From assembly GCA_964482235.1 (NCBI GenBank), contig CAYZWU010000005.1, forward strand, positions 1 through 64,000: DNA of 64,000 nt, read 5' to 3'. The notes beneath the pieces were generated by a model. The model ran no database searches, was not told where the DNA came from, and saw only the letters and a program-made list of their open reading frames with translations. Positions 51,914-60,334 of this stretch are shown here, in pieces (position 1 is the stretch's first letter; each line of letters starts with the position of its first letter). This DNA is from CAYZWU01 sp964482235. GTDB taxonomy: Bacteria; Planctomycetota; B15-G4; CAYZWU01. Position numbers and translations under genes: made by a program.

Positions 51914-53134
51914 ATGGAAACCCTTTCCCTTCGCGAAGCCCGACGCCTCGCCCTGGCCCGGGCCGGCCTTCTGAAACCGGAGTGGACCGGCTTTCCCCGG
52001 CGCGCCGCGGGCCGCGGCAGCCGGGCGCGGGAAGCCGCCTTCTCCCTGATCGGGCGCTTCGGCTACCTCCAGCTCGACACCGTGTCGATCGCCGGCGCGC
52101 GAAGCCACGCCCTGGTTCTTCTCTCGAGACTGGCCGGGTTCGATCCCTCCTGCGGCGAGGAGCTCCTTCAACCGGGAACGCCGCTCTTCGAGTACTGGGG
52201 CCACGAGGCGAGCTGGATCCCCATGGAGCTCTACCCCGCCTTCGCCTTCCGCAGACGCGCCTTCCGCCGCCATCCCTGGTGGGGCGACCTCATCAGCGAG
52301 CATCCCACGGCGGTCAAGAACCTCATCAAGCGGATCCGCGACGAGGGGCCGCTACGCTCGGTCGACATGGAAGGGCGGGGAAGCCGCGGATGGTGGGATC
52401 TGAAGATCATGAAGCGCGTCGCCACGGCCCTCTGGTCGAGCGGCGAGCTGGCGATCCGCGAGCGGCGAAACTTTCAGCGCACCTACGACCTCGCGAAGCA
52501 CGTCATCCCCGAGGAGATTCTCGGCCAGTCGCTGTCGGAGGGGGAAAGCCTCGAGATCCTGATCCTCAAGGCGCTCGACGGGCACGGATGGGCCACGGAA
52601 GGAACGATCCGGGCCACGTGGCGTCTCATGAAGATGAAGAAGGAGGTCGACGCCGCCCTGAAGCGCCTCGAGGAGAAGAAGGAGGTCGCGGCCTGCGGCC
52701 TCGAGAACCAGAGCGGTCAATCGACACCGGGCTGGATCCGACCCCGCGACCTCAAGCTTGCCGCCCGACTGAACCGTGTGAGACCGCGCCGCGACAGCGG
52801 TGTTCTCCTGTCACCCTTCGATCCTCTGCTCTGGGATCGGGCGCGCGTCAAGCGCCTCTTCGGCTTCGACCAGGTCCTCGAGATCTTCAAGCCGGCCGGG
52901 GACAGGATCTACGGCTACTACTGCCTGCCCGTTCTCGCCGGCGAGCGCCTCGTGGCCCGCTTCGACTTCAAGGCAGACAGGAAGATGGGCCGCCTTTACG
53001 TTCTCTCCTCTCATTTCGAGAAGAAGGGACGATCGTCTCCCGATGCGAGCCGCGACAGGGAAGCGGCAAACACGGCACTCCTTCGATACGCCGGTGCGTT
53101 GAACCTCGAGCCGACCGGCTGGACGATGCGGTGA
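51914..53134 (+). CDS. ycaQ: YcaQ/AlkX-like DNA glycosylase (winged-helix, HTH_42 family)
   Basis: 406 residues. The family block GYLQLDTVSI carries the catalytic Q-x-D (Gln53, Asp55) seen in the YcaQ branch, in contrast to Q-x-Q in AlkZ. LLSPFDPLLWDRARVKRLFGFDQVLEIFKP and YGYYCLPVLAGERLVARFDFKADR are also typical. Homologues unhook interstrand crosslinks or remove bulky alkyl bases. The gene follows the baeRF homologue closely, so both may belong to one stress-response transcript. Confidence 0.9.
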   Translation: METLSLREARRLALARAGLLKPEWTGFPRRAAGRGSRAREAAFSLIGRFGYLQLDTVSIAGARSHALVLLSRLAGFDPSCGEELLQPGTPLFEYWGHEASWIPMELYPAFAFRRRAFRRHPWWGDLISEHPTAVKNLIKRIRDEGPLRSVDMEGRGSRGWWDLKIMKRVATALWSSGELAIRERRNFQRTYDLAKHVIPEEILGQSLSEGESLEILILKALDGHGWATEGTIRATWRLMKMKKEVDAALKRLEEKKEVAACGLENQSGQSTPGWIRPRDLKLAARLNRVRPRRDSGVLLSPFDPLLWDRARVKRLFGFDQVLEIFKPAGDRIYGYYCLPVLAGERLVARFDFKADRKMGRLYVLSSHFEKKGRSSPDASRDREAANTALLRYAGALNLEPTGWTMR

Positions 53135-53200
53135 TGACTCAGTCCTCAGCCCCCGAACAGCAAAGGGCTGAATCCGTGGGAAAGGAAGCTCACCGGCAGA

Positions 53201-54763
53201 TCAAGGCGTTTCGACAGCGAGCAGCATCAGGTTGGTGAACTCCGAGCCGGGGACGAAGGGCCCCACGAGAGCCTGGAAAGGGTATTCTTCACCCGGCTGC
53301 CAGGCAGAGGGCACCTTGGCGATTTTCCCGATGTAGCCATCGCCCGAGAGGACGCCGAGCGAGGTCTGGGACACCATGGGGAGTTGAAGGTGGAACGGCC
53401 CGCAGCTTGTCTGGAGAGGCGGATCCTGGACACCCGAGCCCTGCGCCAGCACCACGGGTGCTCCGGGAGGCCCGATGACCTTGATCGTGATCGAGTTGCC
53501 CGCAACAACAGATCCCAAGGCATAGAGATGGGTGTGGAACTCATCGGCGCCCATGTCCACCGTGCTGTCGAAGATCCGGCGGTCGCCTTCGATATCTCTC
53601 AGAAGGGCCGGCGGCACCACGCTGTTGTCGCCCTTGTTCCTGCAGGGCGAGTTGAAGGTCAGGTGGACATCTCCCTTATCGGGATCGACGAACAGCGGAT
53701 CGGCGTCGATGTTGCCCGTTCCCGTCCAGCCGCCCTTCACGTCGCAGTAGGAGACAATGGGATCGGCGCCGGGATTGTGCTGGATTTCCGGTCCTCCCGG
53801 AGCGGTGTTCTCCCAGACGATCGTGTTCCTCACGATTGGATGATACTGGTCGCAGAAGATTCCACCGCCCTCGTGGCCCGCCCTGTTCCGCGTGATCGTG
53901 TTGTTCGTGATGGACGTTTCCCTGGCATCGCAGAAGATCCCGCCGCCATCGCGGACGGCTGCGTTCATCGTCAAGATGTTGTTCACGATCGTGGTTCCGG
54001 AAAACCCGGAATGGTAGATGCCGCCGCCATCCAAAGAGACCTTATTCCCGGCGATGATGTTGTTGATGATAATCATGGAGGAGGAACCGCTCGACCAGAT
54101 GCCGCCGCCGCGTTCGCTTTCATTTTGCACGATGACGTTGCCCGTGATCTCCGGTGAGCAATCCGAAAGGACGGAAATGCCGCCGCCGTGCCATTTGGCC
54201 GTGTTCCCGATGATGGTGTTGTCCGCGATCACCGGTGAGGAGGTTAAGTTGACGCAGATGCTGCCACCGCTGCCATCGAGGTTGTTGTTTAACGTGATGG
54301 TGTTGCCAGAAATCGTCATGGAGGAGGATGCACAGTAGATCCCGCCGCCGTCGTCCCTGGCACTGTTCCCCGTGATGATGTTGTTCTTGATCGTCGGGGA
54401 GGCGACGCGGCAATAGATCCCGCCTCCGTCCATGTGAATGCTCATGCTGTTCCCGTTCCTGATGGTGAATCCTTCCAGAACCGCGGCGGAATCCTCCCCG
54501 GTCACGAATCTCACGACAGACCCGTAGTAATTTCCATCAATGATCGTCACACCCGGCCCGTTTTCACTCTTCACGGTGATCGACTTGCCGATGAAATTGA
54601 TTCTCTCGACATAGATCCCCGGACGGACGATGATGCTGTCCCCATCCACGGCAACAGTGATGGCATCCTGGATGGTCGGATGGTGATCGGGGACGTAGAT
54701 GTCGGCGCCATGGCCGGCGGCAGTGCAAACAAGGACAACGGCAAGGATGGCAAAGAGCTTCAT
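53201..54763 (-). CDS. Secreted right-handed beta-helix protein
   Basis: 520 residues with a signal peptide (FAILAVVLVCTAAGHGAD). IYVPDHHPTIQDAITVAVDGDSIIVRPGIY is the usual start of DUF1565/pectate-lyase-like helices; some ten coils follow with repeated GGGI turns and N-rich ladders (ITGNSARDDGGGIY). The last 110 residues resemble those of the protein at 46485. The ATG at 54763 follows GAGGAG. Likely surface or extracellular; no catalytic residues recognised. Confidence 0.82.
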   Translation of the reverse strand: MKLFAILAVVLVCTAAGHGADIYVPDHHPTIQDAITVAVDGDSIIVRPGIYVERINFIGKSITVKSENGPGVTIIDGNYYGSVVRFVTGEDSAAVLEGFTIRNGNSMSIHMDGGGIYCRVASPTIKNNIITGNSARDDGGGIYCASSSMTISGNTITLNNNLDGSGGSICVNLTSSPVIADNTIIGNTAKWHGGGISVLSDCSPEITGNVIVQNESERGGGIWSSGSSSMIIINNIIAGNKVSLDGGGIYHSGFSGTTIVNNILTMNAAVRDGGGIFCDARETSITNNTITRNRAGHEGGGIFCDQYHPIVRNTIVWENTAPGGPEIQHNPGADPIVSYCDVKGGWTGTGNIDADPLFVDPDKGDVHLTFNSPCRNKGDNSVVPPALLRDIEGDRRIFDSTVDMGADEFHTHLYALGSVVAGNSITIKVIGPPGAPVVLAQGSGVQDPPLQTSCGPFHLQLPMVSQTSLGVLSGDGYIGKIAKVPSAWQPGEEYPFQALVGPFVPGSEFTNLMLLAVETP

Positions 54764-54980
54764 GGTTCTCCTCACTTCGAAACAAGCATGAGAGACGACA
54801 GGTCTGCGAGATATCTGCATCGATTATCTGGTCAGGTGCGGCGTGAATCCGGATGCCCTATCATGTCAGGTAAGGGGAAATTTATACTTGTTTCCTGTGC
54901 GGAACAAGAAAAAAAGCAGCGCTCCGGGACGGCGGTTCGCGCTCAGGCCTGTTGAACCGCCGCCCCGGGAGCCGTACTGC

Positions 54981-57161
54981 TTACTCGTGGACCACCATGC
55001 TCAGGTTCAGCCTGGAGCTTCTTGCAGAGGAAGGAGTGCCGAGCCGCTGCACGACCAGGGTTGCATCGAAGGAGCCCGTCTCGGACGGTACGCCGACGAT
55101 GTGGCCGCTCATGGCGTTCAAGCTCAAACCGTCGGGAAGACGGCCGCTCTCCACATGCCAGAAGACCCTCAAGCCACCCGTCCCCTCCACGTCGCAGCGA
55201 TAGAGGACGGGAACGCCTTCATGCCACTCGATCGTCTCCTCCACGGGGATCGCGCGCAGCTTCGGGTTGCAGAACGTGACCTTGTCGTGCCGGTCCCAGA
55301 ACCAGAGGCGTCCCTTGTACTCGATGCCCAGGACGGCCTTGGACCTGTTGTTCTCATCGAAGACCAGGTCGCGGACGATTGCGTGTTTCCCGTTCAGCAC
55401 GAGACGCCCGTACTGGCTGCCGCCCGAAGCCTTGCCGAGCGAGTAGTCGATCAGGAGGTGGGAATCGAAGACGTTGAACGCCGCCTCGCCCATGCGGCCC
55501 GTCGGCTCGAGGCCGAAGAGCGTCCAGGCTCCGGTGTCCTTGTGCTCCTTGTCCGACTCCGGTGAAGGCCGCGAGACGACGCCGGGATTCGTCGAGGCAT
55601 AGAGGCGCTTGCCGAATTCCGCGTAGTCGTGAATGTGGAGCGGCCGCTTGTTCTTGGATCCTATCTTGTCGGGCAGATAGCCCACGCCCCAGAAACCGGC
55701 AGCGTTCCGGTAGCAGTAGTACTCCTCGGCCTCGCCCGACCTCCAGGCCTGGCTGCCTGAATCCCAGACTCCGATCTTCGAATCGGGCTGCATGCAGAGG
55801 AGCTGTCCGTTCGCGGACTTCAACCAGCCGCCTCCCTCGCCCCACCAGGTCTTGTCCCCGATGTGGCCGGGAATGCGTTCATGGTAATCCTGACCCTCGA
55901 CGGAGAGGAGCCCGGCTTCATAGTCGTAGAAAGCGTAATCGCCGCACTTGCAGGCCGTGTGGTAGGTGGAAACCCAGCCGGTCCGCATGGCGAGCCCCTG
56001 TTCGATGGCGTGCATGGTGCCGATGGCCTGGTAAGGCCAGCTGCCCTCACCGAACGCCCGCCCGACTTCGCGCGGCGGGTTGCCTTCGATGGTGGGAGGT
56101 ATCTCGCGGCACCAGTCCGGCACCTCGACGCAGTGGGGTTGAAAAACGAGGATCATCGCAGTCTGGCCGTCCGCTTCCTCCTCGTTGGCCAGCACCACCT
56201 CGCCGGGACTGTGACATGTAAAGATGTCGTCCGTTTCGTACATCTGGCCGGAGTTCCAGTCGTGATCAACGACAAGAGGGCCGTTCACCGTTTCCAGCGT
56301 GACCGAATCGAGAACAGGCGATACCCGGCTGTCCGTCGTTTCCAGGATCACCTTGTACTGGAACCAGGTGTGGTCCAGCGGGAAGTTCAGCGCGAAACTC
56401 GACGTGCCGGAAGGATCGAGAAAACAGGGATCCGAGAAGGCTGCCGACTCGAGCTCCGATTCGGAGATCGCCGTCCGGACCATCACGGAGATCGACGTGG
56501 GATCGGGATCATGCAGCTGGCCGGGAAGGTGCGGCTCTGCCGGCAGGATCCCCTCGATCGTCAGCACGGCGCCGGCCAGGGTGTCCCCCCGGAAGGGGCG
56601 TGAGATCCCCTCGCCGCTCGTCACGGACTCGGTGACGTACAGGAGCCTCCTGTAGGTATCGTCGGTCCCGAAGGTGCCGTTGCCGTTCTCGTAAGGATCG
56701 CGGGCGTTCGTGCCCGCGTAGAGCTTGCCGTGCAGGACTGCCAGGCTGGCCAGGTCGAGGCGCTGCAGATCGTCGCGCGACAGCTGCCCGTCGACCGTCA
56801 GGACGGTGGCCCAGGGTGTGCTCCCCTTCTTCTTACCGAAGCTCGGGGGGCCGATCTCTGGCACGATGCGCAGGACGAGATCCTCGTCCAGGGGATTCGA
56901 CGGATCCCCGAGATCGTGACGCAACACCTCGTCGGCATAGACGATCCCCTCGGGATAGTAGGCCACCCAGCTGGTATAGTATTCCCCTGCCAGGATGACG
57001 TTTCCCATGAGATCCAGGGTGACGTTGGTCTTGGGAATCTTGACCTCATGCCAGGTATCGAAGGACTCCCCTCCATTGGCAACAGAAAGGTGGCCGCTTG
57101 TCATGCAAAGCATGAAGATCAAGGCAGGCACAACAAGATGTTTCGTTTTCAATCGCCTCAT
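54981..57161 (-). CDS. Large secreted protein with C-terminal putative Ig (He_PIG-like) domain
   Basis: 726 residues with a signal peptide (LVVPALIFMLCMTSGHLSVANG). The middle contains several beta-propeller-like strands (LAVLHGKLYAGTNARD, VLGIEYKGRLWFWDRHDKV) and a Cys-containing segment (YHTACKCGDYAFYDYEAGLL). The C-terminal 85 residues (GRLPDGLSLNAMSGHIVGVPSETGSF) match putative Ig repeats of the He_PIG type. No enzymatic motif is seen. The ATG at 57161 has AAAGGAG upstream. Confidence 0.75.
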   Translation of the reverse strand: MRRLKTKHLVVPALIFMLCMTSGHLSVANGGESFDTWHEVKIPKTNVTLDLMGNVILAGEYYTSWVAYYPEGIVYADEVLRHDLGDPSNPLDEDLVLRIVPEIGPPSFGKKKGSTPWATVLTVDGQLSRDDLQRLDLASLAVLHGKLYAGTNARDPYENGNGTFGTDDTYRRLLYVTESVTSGEGISRPFRGDTLAGAVLTIEGILPAEPHLPGQLHDPDPTSISVMVRTAISESELESAAFSDPCFLDPSGTSSFALNFPLDHTWFQYKVILETTDSRVSPVLDSVTLETVNGPLVVDHDWNSGQMYETDDIFTCHSPGEVVLANEEEADGQTAMILVFQPHCVEVPDWCREIPPTIEGNPPREVGRAFGEGSWPYQAIGTMHAIEQGLAMRTGWVSTYHTACKCGDYAFYDYEAGLLSVEGQDYHERIPGHIGDKTWWGEGGGWLKSANGQLLCMQPDSKIGVWDSGSQAWRSGEAEEYYCYRNAAGFWGVGYLPDKIGSKNKRPLHIHDYAEFGKRLYASTNPGVVSRPSPESDKEHKDTGAWTLFGLEPTGRMGEAAFNVFDSHLLIDYSLGKASGGSQYGRLVLNGKHAIVRDLVFDENNRSKAVLGIEYKGRLWFWDRHDKVTFCNPKLRAIPVEETIEWHEGVPVLYRCDVEGTGGLRVFWHVESGRLPDGLSLNAMSGHIVGVPSETGSFDATLVVQRLGTPSSARSSRLNLSMVVHE

Positions 57162-57355
57162 CGCTTTCTCCTTTCTCAGGTGTGCGGCGTTCAGTCGCTC
57201 CCTCGGCCCCGGCAGTACAAGAGGCTCCGGGCTGCCCTTTGCACAAAACCGGTATCCCCGCATTTCTCTTCTCTGGAAGACAACGGATTTCGAGCCACAG
57301 ACAAGGGCGAAGGGAAGAACGCTCCCGGAAGGAGATTTGATTCAGGAAACCGGGA

Positions 57356-58372
57356 TTATTTGAAGATTACGAGGCAGCCCTCCCCCTCGACATCAGTGAC
57401 GGAGATCGCGACGTCGACGAACTCTCCGATCACCGCGATGTTCGTGCGGGCATGGCGCGACAGGGGGAGAGTCCTGAACGATCCTCCGCCGGCCAGGGCG
57501 AAGGGGATCAGGAGCTGGTCGGCCAGGTGGCGTCCCACCGGCACGCCGGAATCGATGTAGCGGCGCGCCTCCTTCACCACGGCATTGGCCACCGCCTCGG
57601 CGCGCACCCCCTTCTGGCCGAATCCGGAAAACACCTCGACAAGAGCCTCGCTCTCGATCTCCAGCAGCACGGCGTTGCCCGGTCCGGGCGAGCCCTCGAC
57701 CTCCTCGATCTTCAAATCGTCGCTGTCCCAGCCCGTCTTGCGCGCCACGACCTTGATCTCCCGCCTGGCGATGCTCGCCGGGATCGAAGCCACGAGCGCT
57801 CTGGCCCGGTGGGAGATGATCTCGCCGCGATCGACCAGGTCGAATGGTGTAAGAACCGAAGCGGGCTCGACCTCAACGTGGAATCGGCCGCCGCCGGCGG
57901 GATAGAAGCCGGGACGTTCCAGCCTGGCCGCCACCCTGGGCCCCATCCTGTTAACCAGGGGCAGGAAGGCCTTCTCGAGAAAATCGAAGGGAGGCGCCCA
58001 GGGATTGTGCGTCCCCCCCTCCAGCACGAGGCGCGACGGGCCGTCTGCCAAGAGCAGGGCAGGCAGAACGGTCTGGAGCACCAGGGTGGCGCTGCCGGCC
58101 GTGCCCACGGCAAAGGAGAACTCGCCCGGCCGGGCGCCGCGCGGCTCGAAGACGAGCTCGTCCGAACCGATGCTGTCCCCTTCCACGCGGGCGTCCCCCA
58201 CCCGCACGGCAGCCTGCACGGCGGTGAGGTGCTGACGCATGAGACCGGGCTTGCGGCGCTGCGATCGGATATTCTCGATCCGGAACGGCTTGCCCGTGAC
58301 GAGGGAGAGTCCCAGCGACGAGCGCAGGATCTGGCCGCCCCCCTCTCCCATCGATCCGTCGATAACGATCAT
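57356..58372 (-). CDS. rtcA: RNA 3'-terminal phosphate cyclase
   Basis: 338 residues, normal RtcA length. The start IDGSMGEGGGQILRSSLGLS, the RRKPGLMRQHLTAV and GGGRF segments, and SRHARTN with the AMP-accepting His307 are all present. It converts RNA 3'-phosphates to 2',3'-cyclic phosphates with ATP, in the cytoplasm, so complementing RtcB. It is the last gene of the RNA-repair operon, 50 bases after rtcB. GAGGTGA precedes the ATG. Confidence 0.97.
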   Translation of the reverse strand: MIVIDGSMGEGGGQILRSSLGLSLVTGKPFRIENIRSQRRKPGLMRQHLTAVQAAVRVGDARVEGDSIGSDELVFEPRGARPGEFSFAVGTAGSATLVLQTVLPALLLADGPSRLVLEGGTHNPWAPPFDFLEKAFLPLVNRMGPRVAARLERPGFYPAGGGRFHVEVEPASVLTPFDLVDRGEIISHRARALVASIPASIARREIKVVARKTGWDSDDLKIEEVEGSPGPGNAVLLEIESEALVEVFSGFGQKGVRAEAVANAVVKEARRYIDSGVPVGRHLADQLLIPFALAGGGSFRTLPLSRHARTNIAVIGEFVDVAISVTDVEGEGCLVIFK

Positions 58373-58422
58373 CTGTCACCTCTCCTCTCGAGCGACCTTT
58401 CCTCTCGGAGCGCCATGCCCGC

Positions 58423-59931
58423 TCAGGCGGCCCCGCCGTGGCTCTTGTCCGAATCCTTGATCACGAAGCGAGCCTTCAGCCGCGCCACAGTGCTGGCCAG
58501 CCCGGCGCGCTCCACCGACTCCACCACGTCATCGAAGTTCTTGTACGCCGCCGGAGCCTCGTCGCGCGGATAGCGGCGGCAGTTGGTCAGCACGTCGTCC
58601 TCCTCGAACCGGGCATCGACCTCTCCCTGGTCCAGACTCTTCGTGGCCTTCTTCCTCCCCATGGCACGTCCGGCGCCATGGTTGATGGAGAAGCAGCTCT
58701 TTGCGGCATCGGCCTCGCCGACCATGACCGCAGACCCGTCCAGAGGATTTCCGGGAAGCAGGATCGGATGCCCCGTCTCGGCGAAGGGCGTCCCCTTCAA
58801 GGCGAAGTGCCCCCCCGGATAGGCCCGCGTGGCTCCCTTGCGATGGACCCAGGCCGGCCTCTCGTCGATCACCTCGAGGCGGGCGAAGTTGTGGCTGATC
58901 AGGTAGACGAGCCTTCCCGTCACGCCGGGCAGCACCTCCTGGAACGCCTCGAGGACGAGGGAGTTGATCAGGAGGTGGTTCACGGTGGAGAAGTTTCCGC
59001 CGAGCGTCATGTCATCGAGGTACGCGTTGGCCTCCGGCGTACCCAGGGGGGCATAGACGAGCTGGCGGTCGCCGCCGGGGTACGGGATTCCCCAGGCCTC
59101 GAACTTCGCCTGCAGCGCCTTGAACTGGCCGTAGGCCAGGTGGTAGCCGAATCCCCGCGAGCCGCAGTGCGACAGGAACGCCACCCGGCCGTCCTCGAGC
59201 CCGAAGGCCGCTGCCCGATTCCTGGCGCTCTCCGTTTCCGCCACCTGCACGATCTCGCACTCGCCGAAATGGTTGCCGCTGCCGTAGGAGCCGAGCTGGC
59301 GGATCTTGGCGGAGAAGTTCGAGAAGGCGCCGGTGGACCGGAGCTCGGCGAGGCGGCTGTCCAGCGAATCATGCGTTCCATCGTGCCCGGTGAGACTCGC
59401 GTCCTCGCACCGCTCCGCCCAGGCGAGCGGAATGGCGAGCGCCTCGCACACTTCCCTCGATGCGCCTTCCACCGCGGCCTTGCGGCCGAGCTCTTCATCC
59501 ACGCGGCGCGCCTTCCTGACCGATCGCTGGCCCTTGCCGGCGCCGGTGGGCGTCCGCTCGAGGATCGCGTTGATGATCGCGCGGCGGACCTTGCGGTCCT
59601 CGATCTCTCCGGCCTCGAGGTCGAGCTGGAGAAGGCTCATCGAGCACTTGATGTCCACCCCCACGGGGCCGGGGTAGATGTGGGTCGGCGAAACGAGCAC
59701 GCAGCCGATCGGTGCGCCGTAGCCCCGGTGGGCATCGGGATTGAGCACGAGATCGACCACGCCCGGCGCGGAACGGGAGTTGATCGCCTGGCGGATGCAC
59801 TCGTTCTCGAATCCGTCGCGGATCGCCTGCGTGCCGATCACCGTGATCGGCTTCCCGCCGACGCCGTCGCATGGGATGATGCCCGTGGCGTCGCCCGTGG
59901 GAATGATCTGTCCGTTGTTCTGTGTATTCAT
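58423..59931 (-). CDS. rtcB: RNA ligase RtcB
   Basis: 502 residues. The metal and GTP site is complete: VDIKCSM (Cys96), GSGNHF (His221), LSHCGSRGFG, LISHNFA and INHGAGR, the last carrying the guanylylated His. RtcB joins RNA ends bearing 2',3'-cyclic phosphate or 3'-phosphate to 5'-OH, as in tRNA repair. A longer frame reaches 60240 but runs through the non-coding RNA region; the ATG at 59931 has AGGA eight bases upstream. It follows two Y-RNA-like genes and precedes rtcA. Confidence 0.97.
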   Translation of the reverse strand: MNTQNNGQIIPTGDATGIIPCDGVGGKPITVIGTQAIRDGFENECIRQAINSRSAPGVVDLVLNPDAHRGYGAPIGCVLVSPTHIYPGPVGVDIKCSMSLLQLDLEAGEIEDRKVRRAIINAILERTPTGAGKGQRSVRKARRVDEELGRKAAVEGASREVCEALAIPLAWAERCEDASLTGHDGTHDSLDSRLAELRSTGAFSNFSAKIRQLGSYGSGNHFGECEIVQVAETESARNRAAAFGLEDGRVAFLSHCGSRGFGYHLAYGQFKALQAKFEAWGIPYPGGDRQLVYAPLGTPEANAYLDDMTLGGNFSTVNHLLINSLVLEAFQEVLPGVTGRLVYLISHNFARLEVIDERPAWVHRKGATRAYPGGHFALKGTPFAETGHPILLPGNPLDGSAVMVGEADAAKSCFSINHGAGRAMGRKKATKSLDQGEVDARFEEDDVLTNCRRYPRDEAPAAYKNFDDVVESVERAGLASTVARLKARFVIKDSDKSHGGAA

Positions 59932-59952
59932 CGTCATGGTCCTGATAACAGT

Positions 59953-60133
59953 GCGGCCGCAACGCGGCAAGTGGTGGCGAAACGATTGCTCTACCATTGA
60001 GCTACAGCCCCGTGAAGGCCGCCCTGGGAGGCTCCATGACGAAGGTCTCCCAGGACGGCCGGATTTCTGGTGGAGCTGCCGGGACTTGAACCCGGAACGC
60101 ATGTAGTTCCGCCGGCATCCGCGTGCAGACCGC
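59953..60133 (-). ncRNA. Y-RNA-like RNA 2, with permuted tRNA-like module and encoded CCA
   Basis: About 181 nt. The ends pair (GCGGTC-TGC-ACGCGG with CCGCGT-TGC-GGCCGC; two 6-bp helices and a 3x3 internal loop). Next comes a 19-nt block ATGCCGGCGGRACTACATG shared with RNA 1, part of which pairs (GGCGGAAC/GTTTCGCC). A perfect T-arm (CCGGG-TTCAAGT-CCCGG, 60079-60095) leads to CAGCTCC-A-CCA. After an insertion with a 14-bp hairpin (60017-60060) the partner strand GGGGCTG, TA and a D-arm (GCTC-AATGGTA-GAGC, 59988-60002) follow. This is a tRNA with its halves in swapped order around a 7-bp acceptor. It lies between rsr and rtcB, where Y RNAs are known. Confidence 0.75.
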
Positions 60134-60155
60134 TGTTCCATAGATGTCAAAGAAA

Positions 60156-60253
60156 GGCGCCGGGACAACAAGAGTGACGAGACATCCGCCGAAGCGGCTC
60201 CGGAGTCGAACCGGACAAAGCCATGTAGTCCCGCCGGCATTTGTCCCGGCGGC
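60156..60253 (-). ncRNA. Y-RNA-like RNA 1, with UUCG-capped tRNA-like module
   Basis: About 98 nt. The ends form an 11-bp perfect stem (CGCCGGGACAA/TTGTCCCGGCG). Directly inside is the 19-nt block shared with RNA 2 (60222-60240), then a T-arm (TCCGG-TTCGACT-CCGGA, 60199-60215) and a short stem capped by the stable tetraloop C(UUCG)G (60186-60197). GGGAC in the block can pair with GTCTC. No D-arm is visible. A T-rich tail follows (TTTCTTT). Paired ends plus a tRNA-like interior next to a Ro60 gene is the architecture of bacterial Y RNAs such as YrlA. Confidence 0.8.
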
Positions 60254-60289
60254 TTTTCGAATACAGTTTGTCAAATTACCTTTCGATCG

Positions 60290-60332
60290 CAGGTTCATCG
60301 GGCATTGAAAAACGGGACGCCCCTTGAACCTG
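60290..60332 (-). other. Hairpin just after the rsr stop codon
   Basis: CAGGTTCA and TGAACCTG form an 8-bp stem; inside, GGGC and GCCC can add four more pairs around a loop with a run of five T bases. It separates the protein-coding part of the transcript from the Y-RNA-like genes and may be a processing or attenuation signal. Confidence 0.55.
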
Positions 60333-60334
60333 TA

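Noticed and set aside
60062..60113. A normal tRNA gene near 60100, suggested by the T-arm and CCA
   Set aside because: No D-arm or 5' acceptor strand lies upstream of the T-arm in the usual order, and no five-base anticodon stem pairs. The missing parts are found downstream, so the region reads as a permuted, Y-RNA-like module instead.
58423..60240. Longer RtcB reading frame starting at 60240
   Set aside because: The extra 100 codons run through the two structured RNAs, have no homology pattern and lack a ribosome site, while the ATG at 59931 has one and matches the usual RtcB start.
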